In this document: positions 53,709 to 62,843 of the stretch, one piece after another | How the letters are laid out: every line of letters starts with the position of its first letter | How positions within the stretch are numbered: the stretch's first letter is position 1 | Position numbers and translations under genes: made by a program | Notes under the pieces: generated by a model | The model's input: only the letters and a program-made list of their open reading frames with translations | Told to the model about the DNA's origin: nothing | Databases searched by the model: none | DNA from: Micrococcaceae bacterium Sec5.1 | GTDB taxonomy: Bacteria > Actinomycetota > Actinomycetes > Actinomycetales > Micrococcaceae | NCBI GenBank assembly: GCA_039636795.1 | Contig: CP143430.1 | Coordinates: 2,480,001 to 2,544,000 of the forward strand | Direction: 5' to 3' | DNA length: 64,000 nucleotides

Positions 53709-55082
53709 TTAGATTGTCCGTGGGGGCTGTTGCTCCATCGACGCAACGAGGCGATGGCTGAATTCTTTGGCCACTTGGAGATGCTCGGGTTTCATCGTGC
53801 AGGATCTCAGGACAGTGGTGTAGTCGCTATCAACTGCGATCCAAGGATGGTTCCTCGCGAGCCACTTGCTGTCGACCCGATACAGCGCCAAGTGCCAGCC
53901 GTCTTCGGCCAGGGCCGCGAACGCATCTTCTGTTGCCGCAGATATCTGGCTGCTCGTGGGACGCCGTGGGAAGGTACAAACGATGTCAAGTTCGGGTTCG
54001 ACGACGAGCTCGGCACCGTCGGCGGCGCTGATGATTTCAGCTATTTGCAGCGCGGCCCTGCGGCCGTCGGCGATAATCGATCCCATTCCCTCGCGTGACA
54101 ATCCCAGAGCTTCAACCGTGGTCCAAAATGCTGCCGCAGACGCTCCCGCTCTGGAGCACTCCAGACTGATCTCCCCAAGATGTAGGTCAGAAGAAGTGAA
54201 GTAAGTGTAGGGGGAATCGTGCGAGTAGAGCCTGCCGACAGATGGGTCAGCGAAGAGCACAGATCCGCATCCGTACGGTTGAAGTCCGTGCTTATGTGGA
54301 TCTACGACGATTGAATCTGCCCGGCGTATGGCCAGGAAGGGGGCAGGATCAACCAGCGGGTCGGGACCAGTTGCCAGGAGGGTGTGGAATCCTCCGTAGG
54401 CTGCGTCGATATGCAGCCGGGCTCCGAATTCGGCTGCCAGGTCCGCGGCCTCATGGACCTGGTCCAGTGCACCAAGACCGGTCGTGCCTAAAGTGACGAC
54501 AACGGTCCCGACCCCGCCTTGCGCGAGCCTGGTCCTGAGATCTGCCATTGAAAGACGGCCGAAGTTGTCTTCCGGAATGGTTTCGTGTGGGGTTCCGAGC
54601 AACCGGCACATGCGCTCGTGGGTGTAATGGGCGTTCGTTCCGGACAGTATGACCTTACCTGGATGCAATTCCCGGGCAACCCAGAGTGCCTCAAGGTTAG
54701 CGATCGTGCCGGACGATGTCAGATGGCCCAGATGTTCCTCATAACCGAACATTGCCGCAAGTTTCGCCACGACTTCCTTTTCCAGGGCCGCGGTAGCCGG
54801 GCCTCCGTCCATGGCATGGTTGTTCGGATTGATCAGGCCTGTGATGGCCTGCGCAACCCAAGCAACAGGGTGCGGGGGCTTGAGGAGTTGGCCGATGTAC
54901 TTCGCATCGCCGTATGGATACATGTTGACCAGTCGTTCAACCAGGGAAGAAAGGGCAGCTGAGCCTGATGAGTCAATTGTTGGTCCTCCTGCCCACAAGG
55001 TGGCGTACGCCTCCAAGTCTTTGGCGCGCTGCCTTAGTTCCGCGATTACGGCGTCGTCCAGCCGGACGTCTTGAGCCCTCAT
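53709..55082 (-). CDS. PLP-dependent group II amino acid decarboxylase-like protein
   Basis: The 457-residue fold-type I enzyme resembles glutamate, tyrosine and aromatic amino acid decarboxylases. GHLTSSGTIANLEALWVARE (about residues 119-138) is the phosphate-binding region, and HIDAAYGGF (about 224-232) holds the Asp226 that pairs with the pyridine nitrogen. VVDPHKHGLQPYG has Lys264, the Schiff-base lysine. NHAMDGGPATAALEKEVV lies near the start. All key residues are present. The reaction is probably decarboxylation of an amino acid, but some homologues are aldehyde synthases or aminotransferase-like. With the FAD hydroxylase downstream it could process an aromatic amino acid. The start lies 17 bases after the MarR gene, which suggests one operon. 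Confidence 0.85.
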   Translation of the reverse strand: MRAQDVRLDDAVIAELRQRAKDLEAYATLWAGGPTIDSSGSAALSSLVERLVNMYPYGDAKYIGQLLKPPHPVAWVAQAITGLINPNNHAMDGGPATAALEKEVVAKLAAMFGYEEHLGHLTSSGTIANLEALWVARELHPGKVILSGTNAHYTHERMCRLLGTPHETIPEDNFGRLSMADLRTRLAQGGVGTVVVTLGTTGLGALDQVHEAADLAAEFGARLHIDAAYGGFHTLLATGPDPLVDPAPFLAIRRADSIVVDPHKHGLQPYGCGSVLFADPSVGRLYSHDSPYTYFTSSDLHLGEISLECSRAGASAAAFWTTVEALGLSREGMGSIIADGRRAALQIAEIISAADGAELVVEPELDIVCTFPRRPTSSQISAATEDAFAALAEDGWHLALYRVDSKWLARNHPWIAVDSDYTTVLRSCTMKPEHLQVAKEFSHRLVASMEQQPPRTI

Positions 55083-55099
55083 AAGTTTCTCCTGGCGGT

Positions 55100-55630
55100 T
55101 TAGTTGGTTCGGGGAGTCGGGTGGTGCAGCAACAGCTTGCGCAGCAGTTCGGCCAGGATCGAGGCTTCCGTTTCGGTGAGTCCCGCGGCCCAGGCCTGCT
55201 CGCGCTGGTTGGTGACCTGGCAGAGATCGGCCACCATTTGCTCGCCTTCATCTGAAAGCTGCACTAGCGTCTTGCGCTTGTCTTTCGGATCCGGCGCTCG
55301 GGTCACGAGCCCGGACTTCTCCAATGTGTTGAGCAAGCTCGACATTGAAGCCGTTGAAACGCTGGACAGCCGGGCCAACTCGTTTGGGTTGACTTGGCCT
55401 ACGGACCTAATGGTGAACAGCAGGCGGTAGCCGGCGAAACTGATGCCCATGGGACGGTGCACCGAGACTTCCATGTCTGTGGTCATACGGTTTGCGGCGC
55501 GGATGAGGTTGAAGCACAGCGCCATGGCGGGAGAATCGACGTCCGGGTACAGCTCAACGGCAGCGGCATGGGCGAGCGATTCATATTCGGAGGACCCGAT
55601 GCGCTGCATCTTTGGGGCGTTAGCGCTCAT
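55100..55630 (-). CDS. MarR family transcriptional regulator
   Basis: The product is 176 residues from the ATG at 55630, which has GAGGAG upstream. The open frame to 55678 is longer, but that extension is not MarR-like. FAGYRLLFTIRSVGQVNPNE, then LARLSSVSTASMSSLLNTLE (about residues 80-99) form the winged helix-turn-helix, and KSGLVTRAPDPKDKRKTLVQ is the wing. The remaining helices form the dimer. GCTAGAAGTCTAGC at 55720-55733 and GCTAGATATCTAGT at 55879-55892 are near-perfect palindromes in the divergent promoter region and fit MarR binding. It probably represses itself, the PLP/FAD enzymes downstream and perhaps the divergent genes. Confidence 0.9.
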   Translation of the reverse strand: MSANAPKMQRIGSSEYESLAHAAAVELYPDVDSPAMALCFNLIRAANRMTTDMEVSVHRPMGISFAGYRLLFTIRSVGQVNPNELARLSSVSTASMSSLLNTLEKSGLVTRAPDPKDKRKTLVQLSDEGEQMVADLCQVTNQREQAWAAGLTETEASILAELLRKLLLHHPTPRTN

Positions 55631-55719
55631 AACGGAAGCTCTCCTCGACGGTGGCGCATTCCACCACGGCTGCAGCAATCACATTTTCTCCAAGAAAACC
55701 AGGGGACGGTAAGCAATTA

Positions 55720-55733
55720 GCTAGAAGTCTAGC
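55720..55733. promoter_or_regulatory. MarR box 1
   Basis: GCTAGAAGTCTAGC has arms GCTAGA and TCTAGC around AG. With the outer A and T the match extends to AGCTAGA/TCTAGCT. It lies about 90 bases upstream of the marR start and is likely its autoregulatory site. Confidence 0.6.
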
Positions 55734-55878
55734 TTAATAGTGCGAGCCGGGCTAGCTCTGACTGTGGGAAGTTCCATGCATAGACGTCTTCTGGAACCGC
55801 GCTCCCCGGGTACTAAGAGACGGGAATGAACGTCCTGCGCCGACTTCCATCCAACCAAGTTCATCGTCAACATAATTT

Positions 55879-55892
55879 GCTAGATATCTAGT
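55879..55892. promoter_or_regulatory. MarR box 2
   Basis: GCTAGATATCTAGT contains the perfect 12-bp palindrome CTAGATATCTAG. It matches box 1 at all arm positions except the last base. It lies about 225 bases upstream of the hydantoinase-N gene at 56116. Confidence 0.55.
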
Positions 55893-56115
55893 GTTCATAC
55901 AGACTGCGGAAACTCTCGGAACTCACGGAAGCGGGGTCAGAGGCAGCACACCAGTTGCTCAACGTCTCCATAGGCTGAGGGAGCATGCGACGATGCTCTC
56001 TTCGGTGAACTGGGGGAGACTTGGAGGACCACTAGTGGTGGACCGTATACACATGGAAAATATTCACCACACGGAAGATGCCCACCGTTGGTGGATGCCA
56101 GGCAGGAACTGAACA

Positions 56116-57435
56116 ATGAGAGTGGGACTGCGACTACAGGGAACCAGCTGCCGGAGCGTTGTGCTGGACGGGCGGACTGTAGTTTCCGCCGCTCGGGAGG
56201 TACGCGCGGGCAGCTTGCAGGAAGCATTGGAATTGTCCCTGTCAGGGCTCCGTCGGGAGTTCAAGTCAGGCATCTCGGAGATCACTGCCAACGTCGGGCG
56301 GGTCTTGGCGGAGCGGAAACTGGACGACGTCGTCGCCATCCGCATCTCGCCCCGTCCCCCTGCGGACGCCTTCCACATGACAGTGCTGCCACCCATTGTT
56401 GAGCCTGCAGTGACCCGGACGGTTCATGTCCGTGGTGGTCACGACCTGCGGGGAAGGCCTCTGGCCCGGTTGGGCATGGAGGGGTTCCTGGCCGATCTCC
56501 CCGGCATCCTCTCCGGTGGCGTACGGAACGTGGCGATAACTTCCGTCGGTTCGACGTCGTCAAGGGACCATGAAACGCGCATAGCCGATGCCATCCTCAG
56601 CAACGACAGAGATATGCGGATCAGTATTTCCAGCGACTTCTATTCCAGCGTTTTCCGAGACCGGGACTACACCGCCATCCTCAATAGCGCCCTGATGCAG
56701 ACGGGGGAAGAGCTGGCTGTCATGCTTGAGGAGGCAGGGCGGCGTCAGTTCCCGACCACCCTCCTGTCGTTTGCAAAGAACGACGGCGGCCGCGCACCTC
56801 TGTCACGGCTGGCCCTGACGCCTGTGCACGGGTTGCGCGCCGAGTCCGCGATGGGAATCCTTGGAGCGGCCACGTTGGCCGGGATCCCCGAAGGGGAAGT
56901 CATTCTCTGCATGGAAGCTGGGGCCACCGTGGGTCACATCCACGGAGGCCTGCCCTTCGCCAGAAGCCTCATTCGCCAAGGATTTGACGCAAGCCTCGCC
57001 AGCAACGCCGCCATTCTTGAGCCGTACACCGCCCACCATCCGGTTCGCGCAGACATTCCCTCCGTGATTGCCGACCTCCGCGAGCGCCAGGACACCGCTC
57101 TGCCATTCGGGCTGGTGCCCACTCTGCCGGCGGCCCAGGACGCCGCGCTGGTAGGATCTGCCGCGGCGCCGCTGACAGCTTGGATCGACAGGCTCGAGAC
57201 CGTCAGCGGCCGGGTTGACCTGAAACGCGTACAGAACCTCGCCGAAGACGACGCCCACTCAGCGGCGGTCCAGTTAGGCGCCAGCCCCGGCCAAACCCAC
57301 ATCATCGAATCGAACGTCTATGCCATGCCCTACGGCAACCCCGGAATCGTTCGAATCCGGGTCCAAGCGGCGGGAGAAACGTCCGCCAACGAAGAACACG
57401 TGCTGCCTACAGCCGCGCGGGGAGTCACCCAATGA
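56116..57435 (+). CDS. Hydantoinase/oxoprolinase N-terminal-like protein
   Basis: The 439-residue protein starts MRVGLRLQGTSCRSVVLDGR and shares the overall layout of the first half of hydantoinase A/oxoprolinase-type ATP-grasping proteins. It lacks their clear DxGGTFTD start, so the family call is moderate. Visible features are VRNVAITSVGSTSSRDHETR (about residues 138-157), SISSDFYSSVFRDRDYTAIL, and GAATLAGIPEGEVILCMEAG with ATVGHIHGGLP. In the family these regions bind ATP and the ring substrate. It overlaps the DUF917 gene in ATGA. It probably works with that protein on a five-membered ring compound such as a hydantoin. This is inference. Confidence 0.65.
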   Translation: MRVGLRLQGTSCRSVVLDGRTVVSAAREVRAGSLQEALELSLSGLRREFKSGISEITANVGRVLAERKLDDVVAIRISPRPPADAFHMTVLPPIVEPAVTRTVHVRGGHDLRGRPLARLGMEGFLADLPGILSGGVRNVAITSVGSTSSRDHETRIADAILSNDRDMRISISSDFYSSVFRDRDYTAILNSALMQTGEELAVMLEEAGRRQFPTTLLSFAKNDGGRAPLSRLALTPVHGLRAESAMGILGAATLAGIPEGEVILCMEAGATVGHIHGGLPFARSLIRQGFDASLASNAAILEPYTAHHPVRADIPSVIADLRERQDTALPFGLVPTLPAAQDAALVGSAAAPLTAWIDRLETVSGRVDLKRVQNLAEDDAHSAAVQLGASPGQTHIIESNVYAMPYGNPGIVRIRVQAAGETSANEEHVLPTAARGVTQ

Positions 57436-58514
57436 GTACCGTACTCACTACCGAGGACGTCCGGAACCTGCGCACCGGGGCCCACTTCCTGACCTGCACC
57501 ATCGATCCGACGGCGATCTACATCTACGCAGAAATGATCCAACGGGCGATGGAGGACCGGTCATTGGAACTCATCACGGTCGACGAACTTGCCCCCGACG
57601 ATCTGGTGGTGGCGGTCGGAATGGTAACGCAGGGCCTTTTCATCGCCGACATGCCTCCCGTGGGCGATGAGTTCCTCGGCTGCATCCGTGCCATCGAGGC
57701 CAGTCTCGGCCGGTCGGTGCGGGCGATCTATTCGCTCGCTGCCGCAAACATCAACGGAATCGTCCCACTCATGGTTGGGCTGCAGTCTTCGCTGCCCGTC
57801 ATCGATTCCGACCCCATGGGCCGGGTTTTCCCCTTGATCAGCCAAACGACGCTGAACATTGGAAACGTGGCGATCGGCCCTGTCGCGCTCATGGGGGTTA
57901 CCGGGGAACGGGCGCTGGTTGAGGTCGAAAGCGCCCAGCGGGCCGAAACGCTGGTGCGTGCACTGGTGACCGAACTCGGCGGCTGGGCAGCCACCGCCAT
58001 GTATCCGTGTTCCGCGCACCAGTTGATGGAGCATGGCGTCCATGGCTCCATCAGCCGAATGATCCGGATCGGGCAAATCCTCGACGCGAGCACTCCCGTT
58101 GAGAGAAAGCTGTTGTTGCTCGCCGACCTCCTAGGGAGCACCCGCATCGCCCGTGCCCGCGTGAGCCATATCGAAAGCCTCTCCCGGCCCACAGATCTCG
58201 GCCTGCCGGCGCAGCCGTCCAGCCTAACGCTGGAAGACGAAGGGACCGGACGCATCGTCCGTCTTGAAATCCAGAATGAGATCCTGCTGGTCCTCGTAGA
58301 CGGTGCGGTAACAGCAGCCGTCCCCGACATGGTGACGCTGCTCAATTCCGAGCAGGGCACGGTGGTCAACATCGACGACGTCCAGGTGGGCGACGTCATG
58401 GACATCCTGAAGATCACGGCAGCGCCGCAGTGGTACACGGAGGCGGGGCTTGATCTCACCGAGCCAAAGGCCTTCGGCATTCCGATGGTGCACCCAAGGC
58501 GGCGACATGCGTAG
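57432..58514 (+). CDS. DUF917 family protein
   Basis: The 360-residue protein belongs to DUF917. VLTTEDVRNLRTGAHFLTCT (about residues 4-23), the acidic SAAANINGIVP-type segment (here SLAAANINGIVPLMVGLQSS), VIDSDPMGRVFPLISQTTLN (about 122-141) and MGVTGERALVEVESAQRAET are its typical parts. Members have been linked to S-methyl-thiohydantoin desulfurase-type chemistry and often lie beside hydantoinase genes. Usual length is about 350 to 370 residues. It overlaps the hydantoinase-N gene before it (ATGA) and the PucR gene after it by 8 bases, so the three are one operon. The reaction is not settled. Confidence 0.8.
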   Translation: MSTVLTTEDVRNLRTGAHFLTCTIDPTAIYIYAEMIQRAMEDRSLELITVDELAPDDLVVAVGMVTQGLFIADMPPVGDEFLGCIRAIEASLGRSVRAIYSLAAANINGIVPLMVGLQSSLPVIDSDPMGRVFPLISQTTLNIGNVAIGPVALMGVTGERALVEVESAQRAETLVRALVTELGGWAATAMYPCSAHQLMEHGVHGSISRMIRIGQILDASTPVERKLLLLADLLGSTRIARARVSHIESLSRPTDLGLPAQPSSLTLEDEGTGRIVRLEIQNEILLVLVDGAVTAAVPDMVTLLNSEQGTVVNIDDVQVGDVMDILKITAAPQWYTEAGLDLTEPKAFGIPMVHPRRRHA

Positions 58515-60042
58515 ATCGAAAAATGAAACGCGGCTCGATGTCGCCGGCCTGTTGGCGCATGGCTCCCTACGTGGCACCGCGCCGCTATATCTCACGCCAT
58601 CGAGCGGGTTGATAGAAAGTGTTGTTCTCGTCTCCCAGCTTGAGGCAATCCGGCAGGTGCGGCCCAATACCCTGGTCGTCCTCTCCTCGGAGATGGGATC
58701 AGGGGGTTGGCTGGTCTCCGCAGCGCTCCGACAGGCCTGGGAGCGGAAGGCCAGTGCCGTCGTCGTGGCCGGCAGCGCCTATGCAAGCGCGGCTGTCGGA
58801 CTGGCGGAGCGGTTGGGCATCACCCTGTTGGCCATCGACGGGGACCCTGCAGCGCTGGCCCTGGCATTGGCGGCCGAGATAGGAGCGGCCCTGTCAGTGG
58901 TCGATGCGGAACTGGCCAGGGTGGCCCGGGCAGTCGCAAAGGACACCACGCTCGGTGATGTCCTCAAGACCATTTCCAGGGAGCTGGACGGGGTTGGAGT
59001 TTCACTGGAGTACGACGGCGTGGTTCTGGCCTCCGCCGGAATGCCTCCACGGGAGACTGACGAAGTCATCACCGTGGAAGTCGATGAGGCCAAAAGCGCC
59101 GTCCGTTTCACCATCATGGCCCGCGTGCCGGCTTCCGGCGTCCATAACTTGCGGCTGGTGCGCTCTATCCTTGAGGTGGCCACCCCCGCGGTGAAGTCTG
59201 CCTGGCTGATGGAGGACCTTTTCAGCACTGCCCGGGCGGTTCCCACAGCGGCGATCGCCGGGTTGGATCAGGACCCCCAAGCGTCAGGCGCGGAGTTCGA
59301 GGAAAAACACCGACAGCTGCTGAACCAGTTGGGCTGGCGCGAAGGGGAGCCGTATGTTGCAGTGTGGTTCCGCAGCGGGCAGCTCCAAGACCATCGGCCC
59401 GAGCTGACGGCCGTGTTGCGCCTGCTCTGGCGCAAGATCGCAGTACGCAGCCCCTTGGCCGAGGTTCAAGGCGGTTGGCTGACTCTCGTACCGGCCGGGG
59501 ATCAAGACCCCTCGACCCAGCTCGAAACCCGAATCAGGACACGTCTGGGGCCAGCTCTTGCCGAGCTTGGCATGGTGGCGGGACTGTCCCGATGGCAGGA
59601 GGAAGCCCCGGCACTGGCGTCGATCGTGCGTGAGGCGCGGCTGGCTGCTGAATCCGCCCGGTCAACGGGGCCTGGCACGGTTCTGGGCTTCGCCAGCCTC
59701 GGGGTGGTTGCGGCCACGACGTTCGTCGACATGGACGCCGTCGCGCTCGTGGCCGAAATAACACTGCCGCGACTGATGACCTCCCCTGACCGCGACGTGA
59801 TCATTACCGCGCTGGCGTCCTTCCTCGATCACCGCGGCTCCGTCAGCCTCGCTGCGAAGTCCCTCAACCTGCACCGGAACACCCTCCAGGCCCGGCTTAA
59901 CCGGGCAAGGGAACTCGGTGTCCCGCTCGATATCCCCTCTGAGCTGCTGTCCGTCCACCTCATCGCCAAAGTGCTGCGGCGATCCATGCCAGACAAAACG
60001 ACTTCGGAAGACTCCCTCGAAAACCAGGAAGGCCTCGGCTGA
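58507..60042 (+). CDS. PucR/CdaR-type transcriptional regulator
   Basis: The product is 511 residues from the ATG at 58507. An N-terminal PucR-type sensor domain (about 10-140; LRQAWERKASAVVVAGSAYA) is followed by a GAF-like middle part and a C-terminal helix-turn-helix. Its DNA-binding region is ALASFLDHRGSVSLAAKSLN (about 435-455) followed by LHRNTLQARLNRARELGV (about 456-475). This is the PucR C-terminal signature seen in regulators of purine, allantoin and hydantoin use. The gene overlaps the DUF917 gene by 8 bases. It probably activates this operon, the racemase/MFS pair or the HyuA gene in response to the ring substrate. Confidence 0.88.
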   Translation: MRRSKNETRLDVAGLLAHGSLRGTAPLYLTPSSGLIESVVLVSQLEAIRQVRPNTLVVLSSEMGSGGWLVSAALRQAWERKASAVVVAGSAYASAAVGLAERLGITLLAIDGDPAALALALAAEIGAALSVVDAELARVARAVAKDTTLGDVLKTISRELDGVGVSLEYDGVVLASAGMPPRETDEVITVEVDEAKSAVRFTIMARVPASGVHNLRLVRSILEVATPAVKSAWLMEDLFSTARAVPTAAIAGLDQDPQASGAEFEEKHRQLLNQLGWREGEPYVAVWFRSGQLQDHRPELTAVLRLLWRKIAVRSPLAEVQGGWLTLVPAGDQDPSTQLETRIRTRLGPALAELGMVAGLSRWQEEAPALASIVREARLAAESARSTGPGTVLGFASLGVVAATTFVDMDAVALVAEITLPRLMTSPDRDVIITALASFLDHRGSVSLAAKSLNLHRNTLQARLNRARELGVPLDIPSELLSVHLIAKVLRRSMPDKTTSEDSLENQEGLG

Positions 60043-60237
60043 GTTTCCAGTTTTGATTCCGGAGCTAATCAACTCAGGGATGAAGTCGACACCTCGCCGC
60101 CGAGGATTCCCTCGCCTGCCTCGATCACGGGATGTCAAGGCAAGCGAGGGTACCCGGCTACCCCCGGTCAAAGATGCCCTATTGGTGGAGGGGCTCGACG
60201 ACGCGACGGCAGTCGGCGTGACGGGCCGGCAATGTAT

Positions 60238-61062
60238 TTACGCGGACACCGTCGTCATTGACACTATGTGCTTTGGTTCGAGAGCCGGGAAGAACCGCTG
60301 GCGTTCTTGGGCTGTGGGCCCGTCGTAGCCCAGGCGCTTGCTGTGCGTCCAACCGAATCGACGGACCGAGTCGACGAGCTGCTCGGCGTGTTTGAGCGGG
60401 GCCACAGTCGCGTCGATCACGGGTACGCCAATTTCCTCTTGAACCGTTCGGAAGAATCCGAATTCGGCCGTGCAGCCGAGGATGACGACGTCTGCGCCGT
60501 CCTGCTCCACAGCCTTCCGGGCTTCGGTCATGATCCGCTTCTCCGTGAGTACCGGGTCCGCTTGGAAGTCATCGACGCCCATCTCGAGCACGCCCCATGA
60601 GGCAAGACGCTCCGATGCGCCGCAACGATGGACGTTCTCGGCCATTTCGGGAATCCACTTTTTCCGGCCTACGAGGATGGAAAATCGCTCTCCCAGACTG
60701 CCGGCGATGCTCAGGGCCGAGTGCGCCGGGCCCACCACCACCATGCGATCGGTGATTTCACGGGCCGCCCGCAGCGCCGGGTCGTAAAAACAACCGATGA
60801 CGGCGGCGTCATAGCCTTCTTCTTCCGCCCACCGCACCGTGCGCAACAGCTCTGGAAGCATGAGTGCTTCGAAAGCGTTGTATTCCACATGGGAGGGGCC
60901 CTCTCCCTCAAGGGAGACGACGTCAACCTCGGTGCCGGGACGGACTATCTGGCGGAAGGATTCTGCCATCGCCCGGTTGTACACGTCGGTGTAGAGCGGG
61001 TTGATCCATAGGATTCGGACGTTCTGCGAGAGAGCGTCGAGATTGTCGGTGGGGGTGATCAT
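60238..61062 (-). CDS. Asp/Glu/hydantoin racemase family protein
   Basis: The 274-residue protein has the two cysteine positions of the cofactor-free racemase family: VIGCFYDPA (about residue 92) and VVILGCTAEFGF (about residue 200). LWINPLYTDVYNRAMAESF is the usual start. VGPAHSALSIAGSLGERFSI matches the family loop and IGVPVIDATVAPLKHAEQL comes before the end. Hydantoin racemases, Asp/Glu racemases and maleate isomerases share this plan. In a cluster with HyuA and DUF917 a hydantoin or related ring racemase is most likely. The stop of the MFS gene overlaps its start (ATGA). The truncated relative at 413 has lost the first 70 residues. Confidence 0.85.
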   Translation of the reverse strand: MITPTDNLDALSQNVRILWINPLYTDVYNRAMAESFRQIVRPGTEVDVVSLEGEGPSHVEYNAFEALMLPELLRTVRWAEEEGYDAAVIGCFYDPALRAAREITDRMVVVGPAHSALSIAGSLGERFSILVGRKKWIPEMAENVHRCGASERLASWGVLEMGVDDFQADPVLTEKRIMTEARKAVEQDGADVVILGCTAEFGFFRTVQEEIGVPVIDATVAPLKHAEQLVDSVRRFGWTHSKRLGYDGPTAQERQRFFPALEPKHIVSMTTVSA

Positions 61063-62411
61063 TCCAATTCACTTCCTTCGGTTTCGGGCAAGAACAGGCC
61101 AAGGATGACTGTGGCAAACAAGAACATGTTGATAAACAGAATTGTCGAGGTAGCTCCGGTGGCGGATGCCAGGAGGAAACCGACAAGACTTGGTGCGACC
61201 GTATTTGCGACGCGCTGACCGAAAATCCCGAACCCGTAACCGGAGCCACGAAGCGCGCTGGGATAAAGCTCGCCCATCCACGTGTCCCAGACACCCCAGG
61301 CACCCAGGGCGAAGAACGCCAGAGAGAACATGCCGATATACATCTCGGTCTCGGTCGAGGCTGTTCCGAAGAAGAATCCGCCGGCAGCCGCCGCCAGGAC
61401 GTAGATCGTGAATATCCATTTGCGGCCAAAGCGTCCGGTCAGGTAGGAGGCCGTCATGTATCCGGGGATCATGAGGACCGCGCTAAGTGCAATGAAGGAA
61501 AAACTTGATGAGGCACTCAGTCCTCGCCCTTCAAGCAATGTCGGCATCCACGACTGAAGTCCCCAGTAGCCCCAGGAGAAGGTGAAGTTGATGAGGACCT
61601 GAATGATCGTTATCCGGCCCATTCGCTTTTTGAAGAGGCCCCAAATGGACTGCTTCTCGTCCTCCGCCACGGTGAAAATGGTGCCGCGGGGGATGCTGGC
61701 TGCTCCCAGACGGTCAAGGACATTATGCGCTTCTTCGTTCAGCCCACGCCTCGCGAGCCAGTACGGGGATTCTGGAACGACCTTGTACAGAACGATCCCC
61801 CACAGGCTGGCAAGTGCGCTAACGGCAATGACCCAACGCCAGCCGTGCCCTCCGATGAGAGCAGCGGTGCCGAGGGCGGCCAGGATACCAATCGGCCACC
61901 CTGCGGCAAGATAGACAGTCGCCCTTCCGCGGACCTTAACAGGGAGCAGTTCTTCAAAGTAGGGGAAAGTCACAGTGAAGACGCCGGAGAACAACAGCCC
62001 GGAGAGGAAGCGGGCCACCGAGAGGATCTCAAAGTTTGGTGCGAAGCAACTCAGGAGCGTGAAGACACCATAACCGGCGAAGCTCCAGGCGCAGGTGGCT
62101 TTCCTCCCGATCCGGTCAGAGATGGGCCCCCAAATCAGCGACCCTGGGATCATACCCAGGAAGAGTGCCGAGATGGCGATTCCTACCTCCGTCATGCCGA
62201 CCTGCAGGCTGGTAGCCAGATCACCAGCAACATAGGTGAGCATGAGCATTTCCCAGGCTTCGATTGCGAAGGCGAAGAAGAGGACCGCGCAGATTTTTAA
62301 GTGGATGGACCCGAAAGGCATGTCGCGGAACGCGTGCCCTACGGCCATGGAGCGAGGTGGGCTCGCCGTCCCGGGCGCTTGCCCTGAAATGAGTGGGTCG
62401 ATACTGGACAT
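61059..62411 (-). CDS. MFS transporter (sugar/aromatic-acid type)
   Basis: The product is 450 residues from the ATG at 62411, with GGAGG seven bases before it. The frame is open to 62525 but that part is not membrane-like. About 12 helices are visible. GPISDRIGRKATCAW (about residues 96-110) is the loop 2-3 motif of the major facilitator superfamily, and the repeated motif in the second half is SYLTGRFGRKWIFTI (about 310-324). PESPYWLARRGLNEEAHNVL in the central loop is the marker of the sugar/metabolite:proton symporter group. It is likely the uptake system for the compound degraded by the neighbours. It overlaps the racemase gene in ATGA and diverges from hyuA. Confidence 0.88.
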   Translation of the reverse strand: MSSIDPLISGQAPGTASPPRSMAVGHAFRDMPFGSIHLKICAVLFFAFAIEAWEMLMLTYVAGDLATSLQVGMTEVGIAISALFLGMIPGSLIWGPISDRIGRKATCAWSFAGYGVFTLLSCFAPNFEILSVARFLSGLLFSGVFTVTFPYFEELLPVKVRGRATVYLAAGWPIGILAALGTAALIGGHGWRWVIAVSALASLWGIVLYKVVPESPYWLARRGLNEEAHNVLDRLGAASIPRGTIFTVAEDEKQSIWGLFKKRMGRITIIQVLINFTFSWGYWGLQSWMPTLLEGRGLSASSSFSFIALSAVLMIPGYMTASYLTGRFGRKWIFTIYVLAAAAGGFFFGTASTETEMYIGMFSLAFFALGAWGVWDTWMGELYPSALRGSGYGFGIFGQRVANTVAPSLVGFLLASATGATSTILFINMFLFATVILGLFLPETEGSELE

Positions 62412-62498
62412 GTCTTGACCTCCGATATTTTGGACGGGATAAGAAGTACACGCAGTGGTTCTGTGCACGGAGAACAGTCCGGATATCAAGGAATTCAC

Positions 62499-62550
62499 CT
62501 CGGAGCAGCTCATCCAAGCCTCCACTCGGAGCAGGCCGTCCTAGCCTCCC
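62499..62550 (+). repeat. Imperfect 26-bp tandem repeat
   Basis: CTCGGAGCAG occurs at 62499 and 62525, and both copies run on to AGCCTCC at similar spacing. It could be a tandem regulator site beside the palindrome at 62556. Confidence 0.4.
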
Positions 62551-62555
62551 GCCGA

Positions 62556-62569
62556 GTGATTGCAATCAC
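62556..62569. promoter_or_regulatory. Perfect 14-bp palindrome between divergent MFS and HyuA genes
   Basis: GTGATTGCAATCAC equals its own reverse complement. Its place between two divergent catabolic genes makes it a likely operator. The PucR-type protein encoded at 58507 is one candidate binder. Confidence 0.5.
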
Positions 62570-62843
62570 AGTACAAACGAGGGGCGCTCAGGCAGTGTTC
62601 ACTTTGCACTTTTTTGATTCGCCCGTTTGGGCGTAAAGCACTGCCCTTCTCAACGGGCACCGCTCAGTCGAGGTGGAAGAGGCTTGTTGCGGATCTGGGC
62701 AGGGCGTACCTGCCAAGCGCCTTTATGCACTCTGCCCGTTCAGCCATAGCCAAATCATGCAGTATGCCCACCCGACTGGTTGGCTGCATATGTAGCGTGA
62801 TCTCTCACACACCGTTCCATTCCAGAACCATGAGGAGAAACAC

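Larger units (their letters stand above)
55631..56115. other. Divergent promoter region between marR and the hydantoinase-N gene
   Basis: The region of about 485 bases holds two like palindromes (55720-55733 and 55879-55892) that are 159 bases apart. No further gene is supported. Confidence 0.5.
62412..62843. other. Divergent promoter region between the MFS and HyuA genes
   Basis: The region of 432 bases holds a perfect 14-bp palindrome at 62556-62569 and an imperfect 26-bp tandem repeat at 62499-62550. An open plus frame at 62560-62961 extends across the HyuA start in another frame and is not called. Confidence 0.5.
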
